DNA of 60,532 nucleotides from a virus. This document shows, in pieces, positions 22,399 through 30,662 of this stretch (the first letter of the stretch is position 1; each line of letters begins with the position of its first letter). The translations under genes were made by a program, and so were the position numbers. Location of the stretch: the IMG/VR virus record IMGVR_UViG_3300021085_000031, positions 1 through 60,532 of that record, one strand, 5' to 3'. A model generated the notes under the pieces. That model had not been told where the DNA came from. It saw only the letters and a list, made by a program, of their open reading frames with translations, and did not search any database.

Positions 22399-24322
22399 AT
22401 GGTGCGGTTTTGTCTAGTTGGTCAGTAGCGGGTTCTGGAGAAGCAACCATTGCACTACTGTTGTTGTTTGTTGTGGTTGCCTTACTAGATGCATCAATAG
22501 CGACAACACCACCAGTACCACTATTTTGATTTGCTTGTGCTTGTGCGGGGGCCATTGCAGCATTCCTTGGTGCAGCGAATCCTAACGCCTGATTGACTTC
22601 AGTCATCTTTGCAGAGACTTCTGGAACCTTTAGGTCTGGATGGAGAATACCTTTACCAAAATCAATTTCTTTATCAAATTTACCAACTCCCGCATCTTGG
22701 AAACTTACTTTACCACCATTTGCAAGACCATCTAACAATGCGGGTAGATGTCCAAAGTTCTGTAACATACCTTCAATGTCTACATTGCCAGCACCGATAT
22801 TAATGTTAGACATTCGTTCAAGTGCCTTGACCATTCGTGCAATACCGCTCGCAGCCTTATCAATCTCAACCTGTCTGTCTGCAATACTCAACATCTGTTC
22901 GATGGGTGATTCACCACCTCTAATGAAGTTCAGAATACCAGTAGCTGCATTTGCAAGAGACGAGACCAGATTACCACCAGCGAATAATGCAAGACCAGTA
23001 CTCAGAGATGTCATTGCAGCTTTTACTTTACCCGCTCTAACATCAACATCTGCATTTTCTCCACTACCAATTGATAATAGAGTTTCTACTTGTTTCTTAG
23101 TATTATCCGCAAAGTCATCTTTTGAAAAGAAGTCACCGAGTGCTTTAATTACTTGACCACCACCAAAGACGGCAAGTCCAGCACCTAATCCTGCTAACGC
23201 AAGTGCAACCCCACCAGATTCGGCCAACAAACCAAGAGTGCCTTCATTTACACTTTCGGGTATACTTAACAATGTAAGTACTTGGTCTTTTACTTTTTGT
23301 GCATCAAAACCTACTAATTGTGAGACACCAGCAATACCACTACCTAGACCAAAGGCAGCGAGACCCGCTCCCAGTAAAGTCATAGCAGGTGCAAATCCAA
23401 CTAACCATGCGGCATCACCAACACTACCCACGTGTTCACCAATGGATAATAATGTACCAACTTGCTCTTTTACTTTTTGTGCATCAAAATCTATTAATTG
23501 TGATACGCCAGCAACCCCAGTACCAATACCGAATGCGGCAAGACCAACACCTATTGCCATCATTGCGGGTTTAAATAATGCAAGTGTTACAAGTTTAGCA
23601 CCGTCTAGTGATTCACCGATACTCAATAAGGTTAGAACATTTTTCTTTGTGGTGTCTGCCCAGTTACCTTGGTCAAATTTATCCAATACGCCTTGGGTCA
23701 TGCCAGCGATACCACCACCCGCAGAGAAGAATACTAGACCAGTTGCAATTTGTTTCATTGCAGTAGGGAACGCAATGAGAGTGGCAAGCTTTGCCACGTT
23801 CATCTCATCACCGATACTCAGTAGACTCAGAACATTCTTTTTGACCTTCTCACCATCAATCAGACCAGAAGACATAAGACCCGCAGTAGCAACAATCGCA
23901 AGAATACCGACACCAGCACCCTTCGCAAGACTACCGAGCATACCACCGAATCCCTTGACTTTCTTGCCAAGAGAACTCATGAGATTACTAGGAGCGTCTT
24001 TTACTCTCTTGAGAGAGTCTTTTATTGATGATGGGAGATTTCCGAGTTTCTTAAAGATTGCATTTCTTTCTTTCTTCTCTTCGTTATCATCACCCTTTGC
24101 ATTTTCTTTAGCTTTCTTATCCTTTTCGAAATGCATTGCATCTTGTTCTAGAATATCGTTAAGGATATTGTGAGTACCTTCAGCAATCTCTATGTGTTGG
24201 GCTCGATGATTCTCTGATTCGGCATGATTCTCATTCATCTCGTTAATCAGTTTTCTCAGAAGATTCTTTTGCGAATCACTGTCTCTACCAGCCCCTTTTG
24301 CGGGATGCATTTCTTCGGCCAT
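22397..24322 (-). CDS. Tape-measure-like tail protein (gp29 position)
   Basis: 641 residues. A charged helical N-terminus (NLLRKLINEMNENHAESEN and following) leads into a Gly/Ala-rich hydrophobic centre built from about five imperfect repeats of 59-65 residues, each starting near L-T-L-L-S-I-G-E and containing GLAAFGxGxGxAGVSQL. The C-terminus is Ala/Gln/Asn/Thr-rich and looks disordered. Length is close to T4 gp29 (590 aa), the tail tape measure, and the neighbours (gp51-like, gp26, gp54-like) fit. The homology to gp29 itself is not obvious, so this is a positional and compositional call. Confidence 0.6.
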   Translation of the reverse strand: MAEEMHPAKGAGRDSDSQKNLLRKLINEMNENHAESENHRAQHIEIAEGTHNILNDILEQDAMHFEKDKKAKENAKGDDNEEKKERNAIFKKLGNLPSSIKDSLKRVKDAPSNLMSSLGKKVKGFGGMLGSLAKGAGVGILAIVATAGLMSSGLIDGEKVKKNVLSLLSIGDEMNVAKLATLIAFPTAMKQIATGLVFFSAGGGIAGMTQGVLDKFDQGNWADTTKKNVLTLLSIGESLDGAKLVTLALFKPAMMAIGVGLAAFGIGTGVAGVSQLIDFDAQKVKEQVGTLLSIGEHVGSVGDAAWLVGFAPAMTLLGAGLAAFGLGSGIAGVSQLVGFDAQKVKDQVLTLLSIPESVNEGTLGLLAESGGVALALAGLGAGLAVFGGGQVIKALGDFFSKDDFADNTKKQVETLLSIGSGENADVDVRAGKVKAAMTSLSTGLALFAGGNLVSSLANAATGILNFIRGGESPIEQMLSIADRQVEIDKAASGIARMVKALERMSNINIGAGNVDIEGMLQNFGHLPALLDGLANGGKVSFQDAGVGKFDKEIDFGKGILHPDLKVPEVSAKMTEVNQALGFAAPRNAAMAPAQAQANQNSGTGGVVAIDASSKATTTNNNSSAMVASPEPATDQLDKTAP

Positions 24323-24454
24323 TTATCTACCCTGTTGTTGCCTATGTTTGTCGTTCTCTTCCTTTATATGTTCTGTGAGAAGAGTGACATATACCTCCCT
24401 TTCCCACGGCATCATCATTTCAAGTTCAGTCAAACTATAATGATGATGTTGCAT
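24323..24454 (-). CDS. gp51: 43-aa gp51-like baseplate hub assembly protein
   Basis: A tiny gene whose TAA is directly followed by the ATG of the tape-measure-like gene. HHYSLTELEMMMPWEREVYVTL followed by EHIKEEN resembles the conserved small tail-assembly protein of T4-like marine phages (YSLxELExMxPWERxxYxxLL), annotated gp51-like. It would help assemble the hub or the tape measure. No clear Shine-Dalgarno before its ATG. Confidence 0.6.
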   Translation of the reverse strand: MQHHHYSLTELEMMMPWEREVYVTLLTEHIKEENDKHRQQQGR

Positions 24455-24507
24455 TAACGAAAAATTAGTTTCATAAAAATTTATGAGACTATCATGGGAA
24501 AGGTTTA

Positions 24508-25209
24508 CTAAAAAAAATCAGTAAAACCCGATAACGTAGTCTTGTTATGTGTTCCACATTCCCTACAATCGAACTCAACGTCTTGGGTCAAAGTCGGAAT
24601 TGTTGCGACAAATTCACTGACTTTCTTAAACTGTTCACCAGTCATAGAGTCAACAAAGTCTCTCAAGTCATCCTTTGACACATCGTTTGCGTTGATGTTC
24701 TCATCTTCGGTTAAAATATTCTTGATACTATAAACGATTAGTTCAATCAATTGTTCTGTTTGTGATAGTCCTTCTTTCATGTTCATAAGAACATCTGCGG
24801 ATGGGTAACCCATTTCCACAAAGACTTCTTCCTGTAGGTCTATTGTCTCAGATGGATTGTCCATATTGAGTTCAATAGCTTCGAGGTCAACAGTAATCTC
24901 GTTTTTAGTATCACATTTTTGACAACCCATATTCAACTTACTACGTTCACCTACCGACTTACTGCGGAGTTTTGTGAACATATATTCCACATCAAATGTG
25001 GTAAGTTCTTTCTTGTCAATCTTATCATCGACACATACTTCAATTGTGTCAATGATTGCCTTCATAGCTTGAGTCGTATCTTGACTCTCAAATGCCATGA
25101 GAAGGACTTTCTCTTCTTTTACCAAATACGGACGGAATCTAACCATCTGTTGTTTAGAAGGAATCAACATCTCATATTTCGGATTCCCGTTTAGTTTAGG
25201 TAGTGCCAT
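24508..25209 (-). CDS. gp26: gp26-like baseplate hub protein
   Basis: 233 residues from the ATG at 25209 (GGAGA upstream; an earlier in-frame TTG overlaps this RBS). The N-terminus ALPKLNGNPKYEMLIPS then VRFRPYLVKEEKVLLMAFES is the familiar gp26 start in T4-like marine phages. Two Cys pairs, C96/C99 (CQKC) and C215/C218 (CREC), may form a zinc site. It takes part in assembling the central hub. The T4 homologue is 208 aa. Confidence 0.75.
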   Translation of the reverse strand: MALPKLNGNPKYEMLIPSKQQMVRFRPYLVKEEKVLLMAFESQDTTQAMKAIIDTIEVCVDDKIDKKELTTFDVEYMFTKLRSKSVGERSKLNMGCQKCDTKNEITVDLEAIELNMDNPSETIDLQEEVFVEMGYPSADVLMNMKEGLSQTEQLIELIVYSIKNILTEDENINANDVSKDDLRDFVDSMTGEQFKKVSEFVATIPTLTQDVEFDCRECGTHNKTTLSGFTDFF

Positions 25210-25230
25210 TATATTATTCTCCAAATAATC

Positions 25231-25929
25231 TTATAAAAATTTTCTAAGTAATTCGCCTGCAACACCTTGTACAAAACCAGTGTCTCTTGCGTCTCCACCT
25301 TTGGACTTCCAATTCTTGTATGACATTTGTACTGTCACCTCAAGTAATTGTCCGTCATCACTCAACTCAATTGCATTCAATGTTGTTGGGTAAGCCTTAT
25401 CTAGGACTAAAGTATAGGTGATATCATCACCGAATACCAAATTCAAGTCAAACTCGCCTTGTGCAAGGTCGAGTGGCCCTAGTCTGGGTAATCTACTTCT
25501 AAGAGAAGAAGGTATCTTACCCGCATCATATAATTTCTTTTTTGCGATAGGGAATGATGTTCCCTTCTTAATGTGTTGGATAATAACAGGATGTGTGTAA
25601 TCGTTAAAGTATCCAATCTCTTGGGTCTCTTGATTGACCGCAAGGTTTTGCCATGTCTCAAAATAGTTTCTTATTTTCATATCATTAAGACAATGGAAGG
25701 TCAGTGTAACATCATCGACAGCATACCCATATGCCATCTTGGTGGTATAAAGACCCATTTGTTTTTCTGTTGATAGAATCTGTCTGCCAGGCAAAGATGT
25801 TGCTTTGCATAACAAGTTCATTTCTCTTGCATCACCACCGATTGGGGGTAGGAAAATCTTGTACAGATTTCCCATTGCCATACCACCACCTTGTCCGACT
25901 TGTGATTTAAAATCGTCAATTGCTATCAT
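25231..25929 (-). CDS. gp54: gp54-like tail-tube initiator
   Basis: 232 residues. The layout of DFKSQVGQGGGMAMGNLYKIFLPP, LCKATSLPGRQI, YAVDDVTLTFHCLNDMKIRNYFETWQN and the late LLEVTVQMSYKNW is that of the gp19 tail-tube fold, which T4 gp54 and gp48 share. As T4 has one gp54 next to the 51/29/48 cluster, this is the probable tube initiator on top of the hub; a gp19 paralogue is the alternative. Starts in a 4-nt overlap with the upstream gene. Confidence 0.6.
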   Translation of the reverse strand: MIAIDDFKSQVGQGGGMAMGNLYKIFLPPIGGDAREMNLLCKATSLPGRQILSTEKQMGLYTTKMAYGYAVDDVTLTFHCLNDMKIRNYFETWQNLAVNQETQEIGYFNDYTHPVIIQHIKKGTSFPIAKKKLYDAGKIPSSLRSRLPRLGPLDLAQGEFDLNLVFGDDITYTLVLDKAYPTTLNAIELSDDGQLLEVTVQMSYKNWKSKGGDARDTGFVQGVAGELLRKFL

Positions 25930-26540
25930 GAACGTCTACCTATAGCTTTTCGTGAATCTGCATAAACTTTCTTAGAGTTCGCTTTACGGAACTGTGCAGT
26001 CGGTAAGAAGGTTGCAATCTCCCATTCTGGCATGGGTACTTCTGCAAACTTACTTTTGACATGTTTAGTCAGATAGTGTTTAAAACAGGGTTCGTAGTAT
26101 TTCAACTTAGAGATTGCCTGTAACTTTTTGTAAGTAATCTGAAACTTTGCATTATCTGTCGCTTTCATATTTGCGGTTTCCATCAATGCATCTAACATTT
26201 TTGCACGTAAGATGGGTGGAAGGTAATGCAAGTTCAATCCATAGAATCCACCTTCCGCAGGCCCAATCACCACAATCAAAGGAAACAAATCATAATATGG
26301 AAGTGTCTCTTTGTGTTTGGGGTCATAGAAGAACATCTGCATTGTACCAACCAGTCCAGTTCTAGATAGGTTCTTTAGTGCAGACCTCTGTTTAAGAGGG
26401 TCTTCTTTAATCAACGCTTGACGATTGATAGACCTCATGTTCTTGGCTTTGTTCATAAACCATGCACGAGATTCATCCGTTCTTGGTGTAATACCAGCAC
26501 GGAATGCCTGTAGTTCTAGTCTGTTGAATATATTACTCAT
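25926..26540 (-). CDS. T4-like conserved protein, possible gp2-like DNA end protector
   Basis: 204 residues. The central MQMFFYDPKHKETLPYYDLFPLIVVI and GFYGLNLHYLPPILRAKMLDAL resemble a protein found beside gp4 in T4-like marine phages. In T4, gp2 (which protects packaged DNA ends) lies directly next to gp4, and here only a radical SAM gene separates them. Basic C-terminus (RKANSKKVYADSRKAIGRRS). The gp2 assignment is a positional inference. The ATG lies exactly 5 nt after a TATAAATA box, so the late mRNA may be leaderless. Confidence 0.45.
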   Translation of the reverse strand: MSNIFNRLELQAFRAGITPRTDESRAWFMNKAKNMRSINRQALIKEDPLKQRSALKNLSRTGLVGTMQMFFYDPKHKETLPYYDLFPLIVVIGPAEGGFYGLNLHYLPPILRAKMLDALMETANMKATDNAKFQITYKKLQAISKLKYYEPCFKHYLTKHVKSKFAEVPMPEWEIATFLPTAQFRKANSKKVYADSRKAIGRRS

Positions 26541-26544
26541 GTCT

Positions 26545-28239
26545 TTATTTATACCAATTTATCTTAGATTTTTTGTAGTTTTCAATAAAATCGTAATATC
26601 TACTAACGTCATTGTCATCTATAATCGGTGGATTACCAGAATACACATCATTCAAATTATATCCTAGTATACTATACCAGTGCATGTGCCAACCACTTTG
26701 ACTTTCTGGTCTTTTTAGTTTTTGTATTCTATTGGATTGAAACTTCGCACTCCACTCTACCATATCAATAAAATCATAATCTCCACTTGGATGTACCCAT
26801 GCACGTTGCATAGTTTCTTTTGCTCGGTCTTTTAGTTCTTCTCGTTTTAACCAATCAACAGCTTTATTTTTCATCATATCATGTATTGAAACGTTATCTG
26901 GTATTATTTGTTTTACTTCCCAATTGGTATGATAATACGATTCAACTATTCTATCAATAGGAGTCTTATCTCTCCATGTGTATCCGTACTTTGACGGGTT
27001 TTTTTCTATTTCAGATACCGCATCAATACCATCATGACCCACGTGTTGCGATATGTATAGTCCATGCATTGTTGCTTGGTTCTTCCAATACTTGTTCAGC
27101 CAATCCGCAGTATTGTCAAGAGTCTCAAACGTTTCATGTGGTAATCCCGCAATCATTGATAGTGTTCCATTATAATGATTACCTGATAATACATTTTTTC
27201 TAAAGTATTCTTCTCCTGCTATTAGACCTTCTTGTATTATAAGAGGGGACATTCCTTTTCTGATTGACTTTGCAGACGCATGATTGAACGACTCAAGACC
27301 CATAGAGTGACTGGTGAATCCCATAGTAATCATATTATCCCAGTCTTCTCTCGCTCGTTTTACAAACAAGTCTCCTCTAACAAATCCATGAAACTGCGGT
27401 TGAAAAGGTAATGTTTTTACAACACTAGCAAACTTCTCAATCTTCTCTGAACGGTCATTACAAGTTTCGTCTGCAAGTATGTAACGAGTCACACCCCATT
27501 TATCATAGTTTTCCCGTAACTCTTCTTCAAAGTTTATTGCATCTCTGGTATGGTCTCCCTTGACACCCAGTGGTGCATAGTCACAGAATGTACATTTAAA
27601 CATACATCCACGTGATAACTCTATAGTCAACACTTCATTCTTTTGTATGAAGTCTCTTTCCTCGTATGATGTTCTTGGGTTCTTATGTGGAAATGCGGGA
27701 TAGTCCTTGAAACAATCAATGATTTTAAATTTCTTATTGGTCATATCAATAAGATTGAATGGGTTGGTCATCTCTTTGACCTTTGGTTCAGATGCATTAC
27801 CAACAAAGTAATCACACAAAGCAACGATTGCATGTTCTCCATTACCTACGGAAAAGTAATCTACATTCTCGTGACGTATAACATTTACAAGTTTGTTTGC
27901 CCCCACGACAATTTTAATCCAAGGGTATTTCTTTTTGATGTGTTTTATAAGTCTGTTATGTTTTACTACTAATGGTGATGTATAGAAAATACCATATGTA
28001 AAAAATACACTGAAGCCTATCCATTTTGTGTTACGAGCAACCCGACTGTCAACAAAGTCTGATAGTTCTTCGTCTGACCATGCATCAATAAAATCTAAAA
28101 CTTCAACATCCCAATCTCTTGTTTCTCTTAAATGTGAGGCAATCCTGTGTGCTCCTGTTCCTCGTACAGGCATATCACGACCACTATATCCAACTGGATA
28201 CGTTATGTTCGCTCCCGTGATAATTAGTGCGTGATTCAT
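26545..28239 (-). CDS. Class B-like radical SAM enzyme
   Basis: 564 residues. Residues ~1-145 look like a B12-binding-type Rossmann domain (ALIITGANITYP, GAHRIASHLRETRDWDVEVLD, WIGFSVFF, IVVGANKL, YFSVGNGEHAIV), though the cobalamin motif DxHxxG is not visible. The CX3CX2C cluster motif is C212, C216, C219 (LSRGCMFKCTFCD). HSMGLESFNHASAKSIRKG and TLSMIAGLPHETFETL are the usual later barrel strands. These enzymes methylate or rearrange unactivated carbons. It lies between structural genes in a late tail operon and overlaps gp4 by 4 nt. Confidence 0.8.
   Translation of the reverse strand: MNHALIITGANITYPVGYSGRDMPVRGTGAHRIASHLRETRDWDVEVLDFIDAWSDEELSDFVDSRVARNTKWIGFSVFFTYGIFYTSPLVVKHNRLIKHIKKKYPWIKIVVGANKLVNVIRHENVDYFSVGNGEHAIVALCDYFVGNASEPKVKEMTNPFNLIDMTNKKFKIIDCFKDYPAFPHKNPRTSYEERDFIQKNEVLTIELSRGCMFKCTFCDYAPLGVKGDHTRDAINFEEELRENYDKWGVTRYILADETCNDRSEKIEKFASVVKTLPFQPQFHGFVRGDLFVKRAREDWDNMITMGFTSHSMGLESFNHASAKSIRKGMSPLIIQEGLIAGEEYFRKNVLSGNHYNGTLSMIAGLPHETFETLDNTADWLNKYWKNQATMHGLYISQHVGHDGIDAVSEIEKNPSKYGYTWRDKTPIDRIVESYYHTNWEVKQIIPDNVSIHDMMKNKAVDWLKREELKDRAKETMQRAWVHPSGDYDFIDMVEWSAKFQSNRIQKLKRPESQSGWHMHWYSILGYNLNDVYSGNPPIIDDNDVSRYYDFIENYKKSKINWYK
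26546..26553 (-). promoter_or_regulatory. T4-type late promoter, 5 nt from start codon
   Basis: TATAAATA on the minus strand, then AAGAC, then the ATG at 26540. In T4 the late start site is about 6 nt past the box, which would fall on the A of ATG. The box lies within the last codons of the upstream radical SAM gene. Confidence 0.55.
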
Positions 28240-28712
28240 TTCTTACGTTTTTGAAAGGGTTTTAAAGGTTTTGTTGATTTAGGAATAAGAGACTTGAGTG
28301 GTTCATTCTTCTCAGTCCATATGACAAACTTCCACCCACGGTCTTTTGCATACTCGTTTGCCGCTTCCCATTTGTTTATGTTCTTGACATAGGTCATACT
28401 TTCTGATATGAATCGTTTAGTTCTACGATTACCTGTAGGGATTCGGGTTTCTTTATCTGGTTTTATCTCAACCAACCACGTCTTACCATCCTCCATGATA
28501 AGTTTCAAGTCCATAAAATATCTATGATAACGCTTGTCTACTTCATATAAGTATGGTATAATGACCTCTTCGGAAGACCACTTCTTTACCTTGGGATTAT
28601 CGTCTGCCCACTTGAATGCGTGTTTTTCCCATAAAGAACGGTATACCACATCTGTGTGGTCGCCCTGATACTTCTTTGGATTTTTTACCTTGTATCTTCC
28701 CGAATATGCCAT
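28236..28712 (-). CDS. gp4: gp4 head-completion protein (nuclease fold)
   Basis: 158 residues. AYSGRYKVKNPKKYQGDHTDVVYRSLWEKHAFKWADDN and the following VEIKPDKE match T4-like gp4 (gp50/65), which has a TnsA-like PD-(D/E)xK nuclease fold: E29, D68 and E82-I-K84. In T4 it is needed after DNA packaging to finish heads before tail joining. First gene of the leftward tail operon, with its own late promoter at 28749-28756. Confidence 0.85.
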   Translation of the reverse strand: MAYSGRYKVKNPKKYQGDHTDVVYRSLWEKHAFKWADDNPKVKKWSSEEVIIPYLYEVDKRYHRYFMDLKLIMEDGKTWLVEIKPDKETRIPTGNRRTKRFISESMTYVKNINKWEAANEYAKDRGWKFVIWTEKNEPLKSLIPKSTKPLKPFQKRKK

Positions 28713-28720
28713 AAAAACCT

Positions 28721-28728
28721 TATAAATA
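28721..28728 (+). promoter_or_regulatory. T4-type late promoter for the baseplate operon
   Basis: Exact TATAAATA between divergent operons, predicted start ~28734, leader of ~34 nt to the gp48 ATG at 28768. Confidence 0.65.
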
Positions 28729-28748
28729 AAGATAACTGATTTATAACC

Positions 28749-28756
28749 TATTTATA
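28749..28756 (-). promoter_or_regulatory. T4-type late promoter for gp4 operon
   Basis: TATTTATA on the plus strand gives TATAAATA leftward, predicted start ~28743. With the rightward box at 28721 the two late promoters face across each other, so the two transcripts would overlap at their 5' ends by about 10 nt. Confidence 0.6.
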
Positions 28757-28767
28757 GAGAAACTAAA

Positions 28768-29886
28768 ATGGTAGATAATATCCACGATGCACAAGTTGGA
28801 GATAAACTCACCCCCGCACAGGTACTAGAAGCAGCGGGTGGGCCTAAAGCAAAAACAAACGAAACTCCAGAGGGTGTCGATGTTGTTCTTGAAAAGAAAG
28901 ATTTAGAATATCCTCTGAATAATCCCGATGATTATAAAGGTCGTTTAGTTTTCAATGTGGTAAAAGAGGCAGAGACAGAACTCGGTAATGTCCTTGGTAA
29001 CGCACTAGAGTTTGGTAAAGACTTGGTAAAGGCAGTAACCGATGGTGCAAACCCATTTTCGGACGAAGATGCAAACACAGAAACCCCCGTACAAGTAGTA
29101 GCGGGTGGAAACCAAGAAGACCAACAAAAGGCAACCAATGCTCATTATGGTAACGAGTCTTCTAGTCAACCAGTCACAAAAAGAAAACCATTAACTGCGG
29201 TGGGAAGACAAGTATCTTTGTATCTTCCTGTTGGTCTACAGTATCGTGACAACGTTGCATATGAAAACACACAACTTGGTGCATCTGGTGGCGCAATGGA
29301 AGCAGGTCTAAAGAGTGGTGTCGGTGCATTGAGTTCTCTATTAGAGACTACTGGTAAAACCGTTAGTGCTGCACTTACTGGTAATGCAAGTCAAGATATG
29401 GCAAAACTTGCCACTGTAAAACTGATGGGTAGATTCCCAGATGAGGTTGCGGGTGCATTTAAAAGTGCTGGTCAAGTAACGACCAATCCAAATACACGAG
29501 TACTATTCAAAGAAGTTGGACTCCGTGATTTCTCGTTTGCGTTTAAGTTTATTGCAACCTCAGCTAAAGAGGCAGAAGAAGTCAAAGAGATTATCAAACT
29601 ATTCCGAACAGAACTCTATCCCGAAAACATTTCTCTTGAAGTTGCTGGTAGTGATATTTCTATTGGTTATCGTTTTCCAAACAAGTTTCAAATCAATGTC
29701 GAGTATGATGGTGAAGAGATTGCAACCCGAATCAAACCCTGTTATCTGAGAGATGTTGGTGTAACATATAATAATACTGCAATGTCAATGCACAGTGATG
29801 GTAACTTTCAAGAGATTGAAATGACGTTGGCGTTCCAAGAAAGTAGAACACTCAACAGAAAAGATGTTGAAGAGGACGGATTCTAA
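28768..29886 (+). CDS. gp48: gp48 tail-tube cap protein
   Basis: 372 residues. After a variable acidic N-terminus (~1-140) the protein shows SLYLPVGLQYRDNVAYENTQLG, GRFPDEVAGAFKSAGQVTTNP, VGLRDFSFAFKFIATSAKEAEEV, FPNKFQINVEYDG and the closing EIEMTLAFQESRTLNRKDVE, the order of T4-like gp48. gp48 sits on the hub and starts tail-tube growth together with gp54. The stop overlaps the gp53 start. Confidence 0.85.
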   Translation: MVDNIHDAQVGDKLTPAQVLEAAGGPKAKTNETPEGVDVVLEKKDLEYPLNNPDDYKGRLVFNVVKEAETELGNVLGNALEFGKDLVKAVTDGANPFSDEDANTETPVQVVAGGNQEDQQKATNAHYGNESSSQPVTKRKPLTAVGRQVSLYLPVGLQYRDNVAYENTQLGASGGAMEAGLKSGVGALSSLLETTGKTVSAALTGNASQDMAKLATVKLMGRFPDEVAGAFKSAGQVTTNPNTRVLFKEVGLRDFSFAFKFIATSAKEAEEVKEIIKLFRTELYPENISLEVAGSDISIGYRFPNKFQINVEYDGEEIATRIKPCYLRDVGVTYNNTAMSMHSDGNFQEIEMTLAFQESRTLNRKDVEEDGF

Positions 29887-30662
29887 TGACAACTAAGTAT
29901 TTCAAAAACTTTGGTCTAACTGCATATCGCTTTGGTGATAATGAATTACCTGTATTGTTTGATAACCTAACACAATATGTAGACATCATTGACGGTTTAA
30001 AAGATAACATTTCTTTTTATAACAAACATACGATTATATCTGGCGATAGACCAGACACATTGTCCTATAGACTTTACGGAACAACCGATTATTACTGGAC
30101 ATTTTATTTGATGAATGATGATTTACGTGAATCTGGTTGGCCTGTGGCTGCACCCGAAATCATGACAACCCTTGAAGAGAAGTATCCGTATCGTACTGTA
30201 ACAACAAATACAAACCTTTCGGAGTCATTCTTTGTCGGTCAGATTGTGACGGGAACCACCAGTGGTACGGTTGGTAGAGTTGTAAAAAGAAGATTAGACC
30301 TTGGTCAGTTGATTATTGATACTTCATTAACTCCAGGCGATTACTTCGGTAAATACCCCAACGCAGAAAACTTTGGCCCTACCGAACAGATTAGTTACAT
30401 ATCTGAAGAAGGTGCATTCTACTCCGCAACGTTAATCAAAGAATCTAAACAATATGATTCGGTACACCATTACGAAGATGCTGACGGTGTATGGCAAGAC
30501 CTACCAATATACGACTTTGGTAATACGGGTAACTATAAAGCTGTTACATACAGAGAACGTATGGAAAACAGAAACGAAGACCTTAAACAGATTAATGTTC
30601 TTAAACCTTCAGTCATTAGTAAGGTTGTGGCTGAATTCAATAATTTCCATAAGGGTGTCTAA
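29886..30662 (+). CDS. gp53: gp53 baseplate wedge protein
   Basis: 258 residues. KYFKNFGLTAYRFGDNELPVLFDNLTQYVDI, RPDTLSYRLYGTTDYYWTFYLMNDDLRESGWP and a late VHHYEDADGVW are the familiar gp53 pattern, including the LysM-like RPDxLSxxxYG...W motif. gp53 joins wedges around the hub. One-nt overlaps with gp48 and the next gene show tight coupling. Confidence 0.85.
   Translation: MTTKYFKNFGLTAYRFGDNELPVLFDNLTQYVDIIDGLKDNISFYNKHTIISGDRPDTLSYRLYGTTDYYWTFYLMNDDLRESGWPVAAPEIMTTLEEKYPYRTVTTNTNLSESFFVGQIVTGTTSGTVGRVVKRRLDLGQLIIDTSLTPGDYFGKYPNAENFGPTEQISYISEEGAFYSATLIKESKQYDSVHHYEDADGVWQDLPIYDFGNTGNYKAVTYRERMENRNEDLKQINVLKPSVISKVVAEFNNFHKGV

Noticed and set aside
23238-24173. Long open frame (311 codons) on the plus strand
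   Set aside because: It is antisense to the tape-measure-like gene, rich in Pro/Ser/Ala from the reversed codons, and has no RBS or family features.
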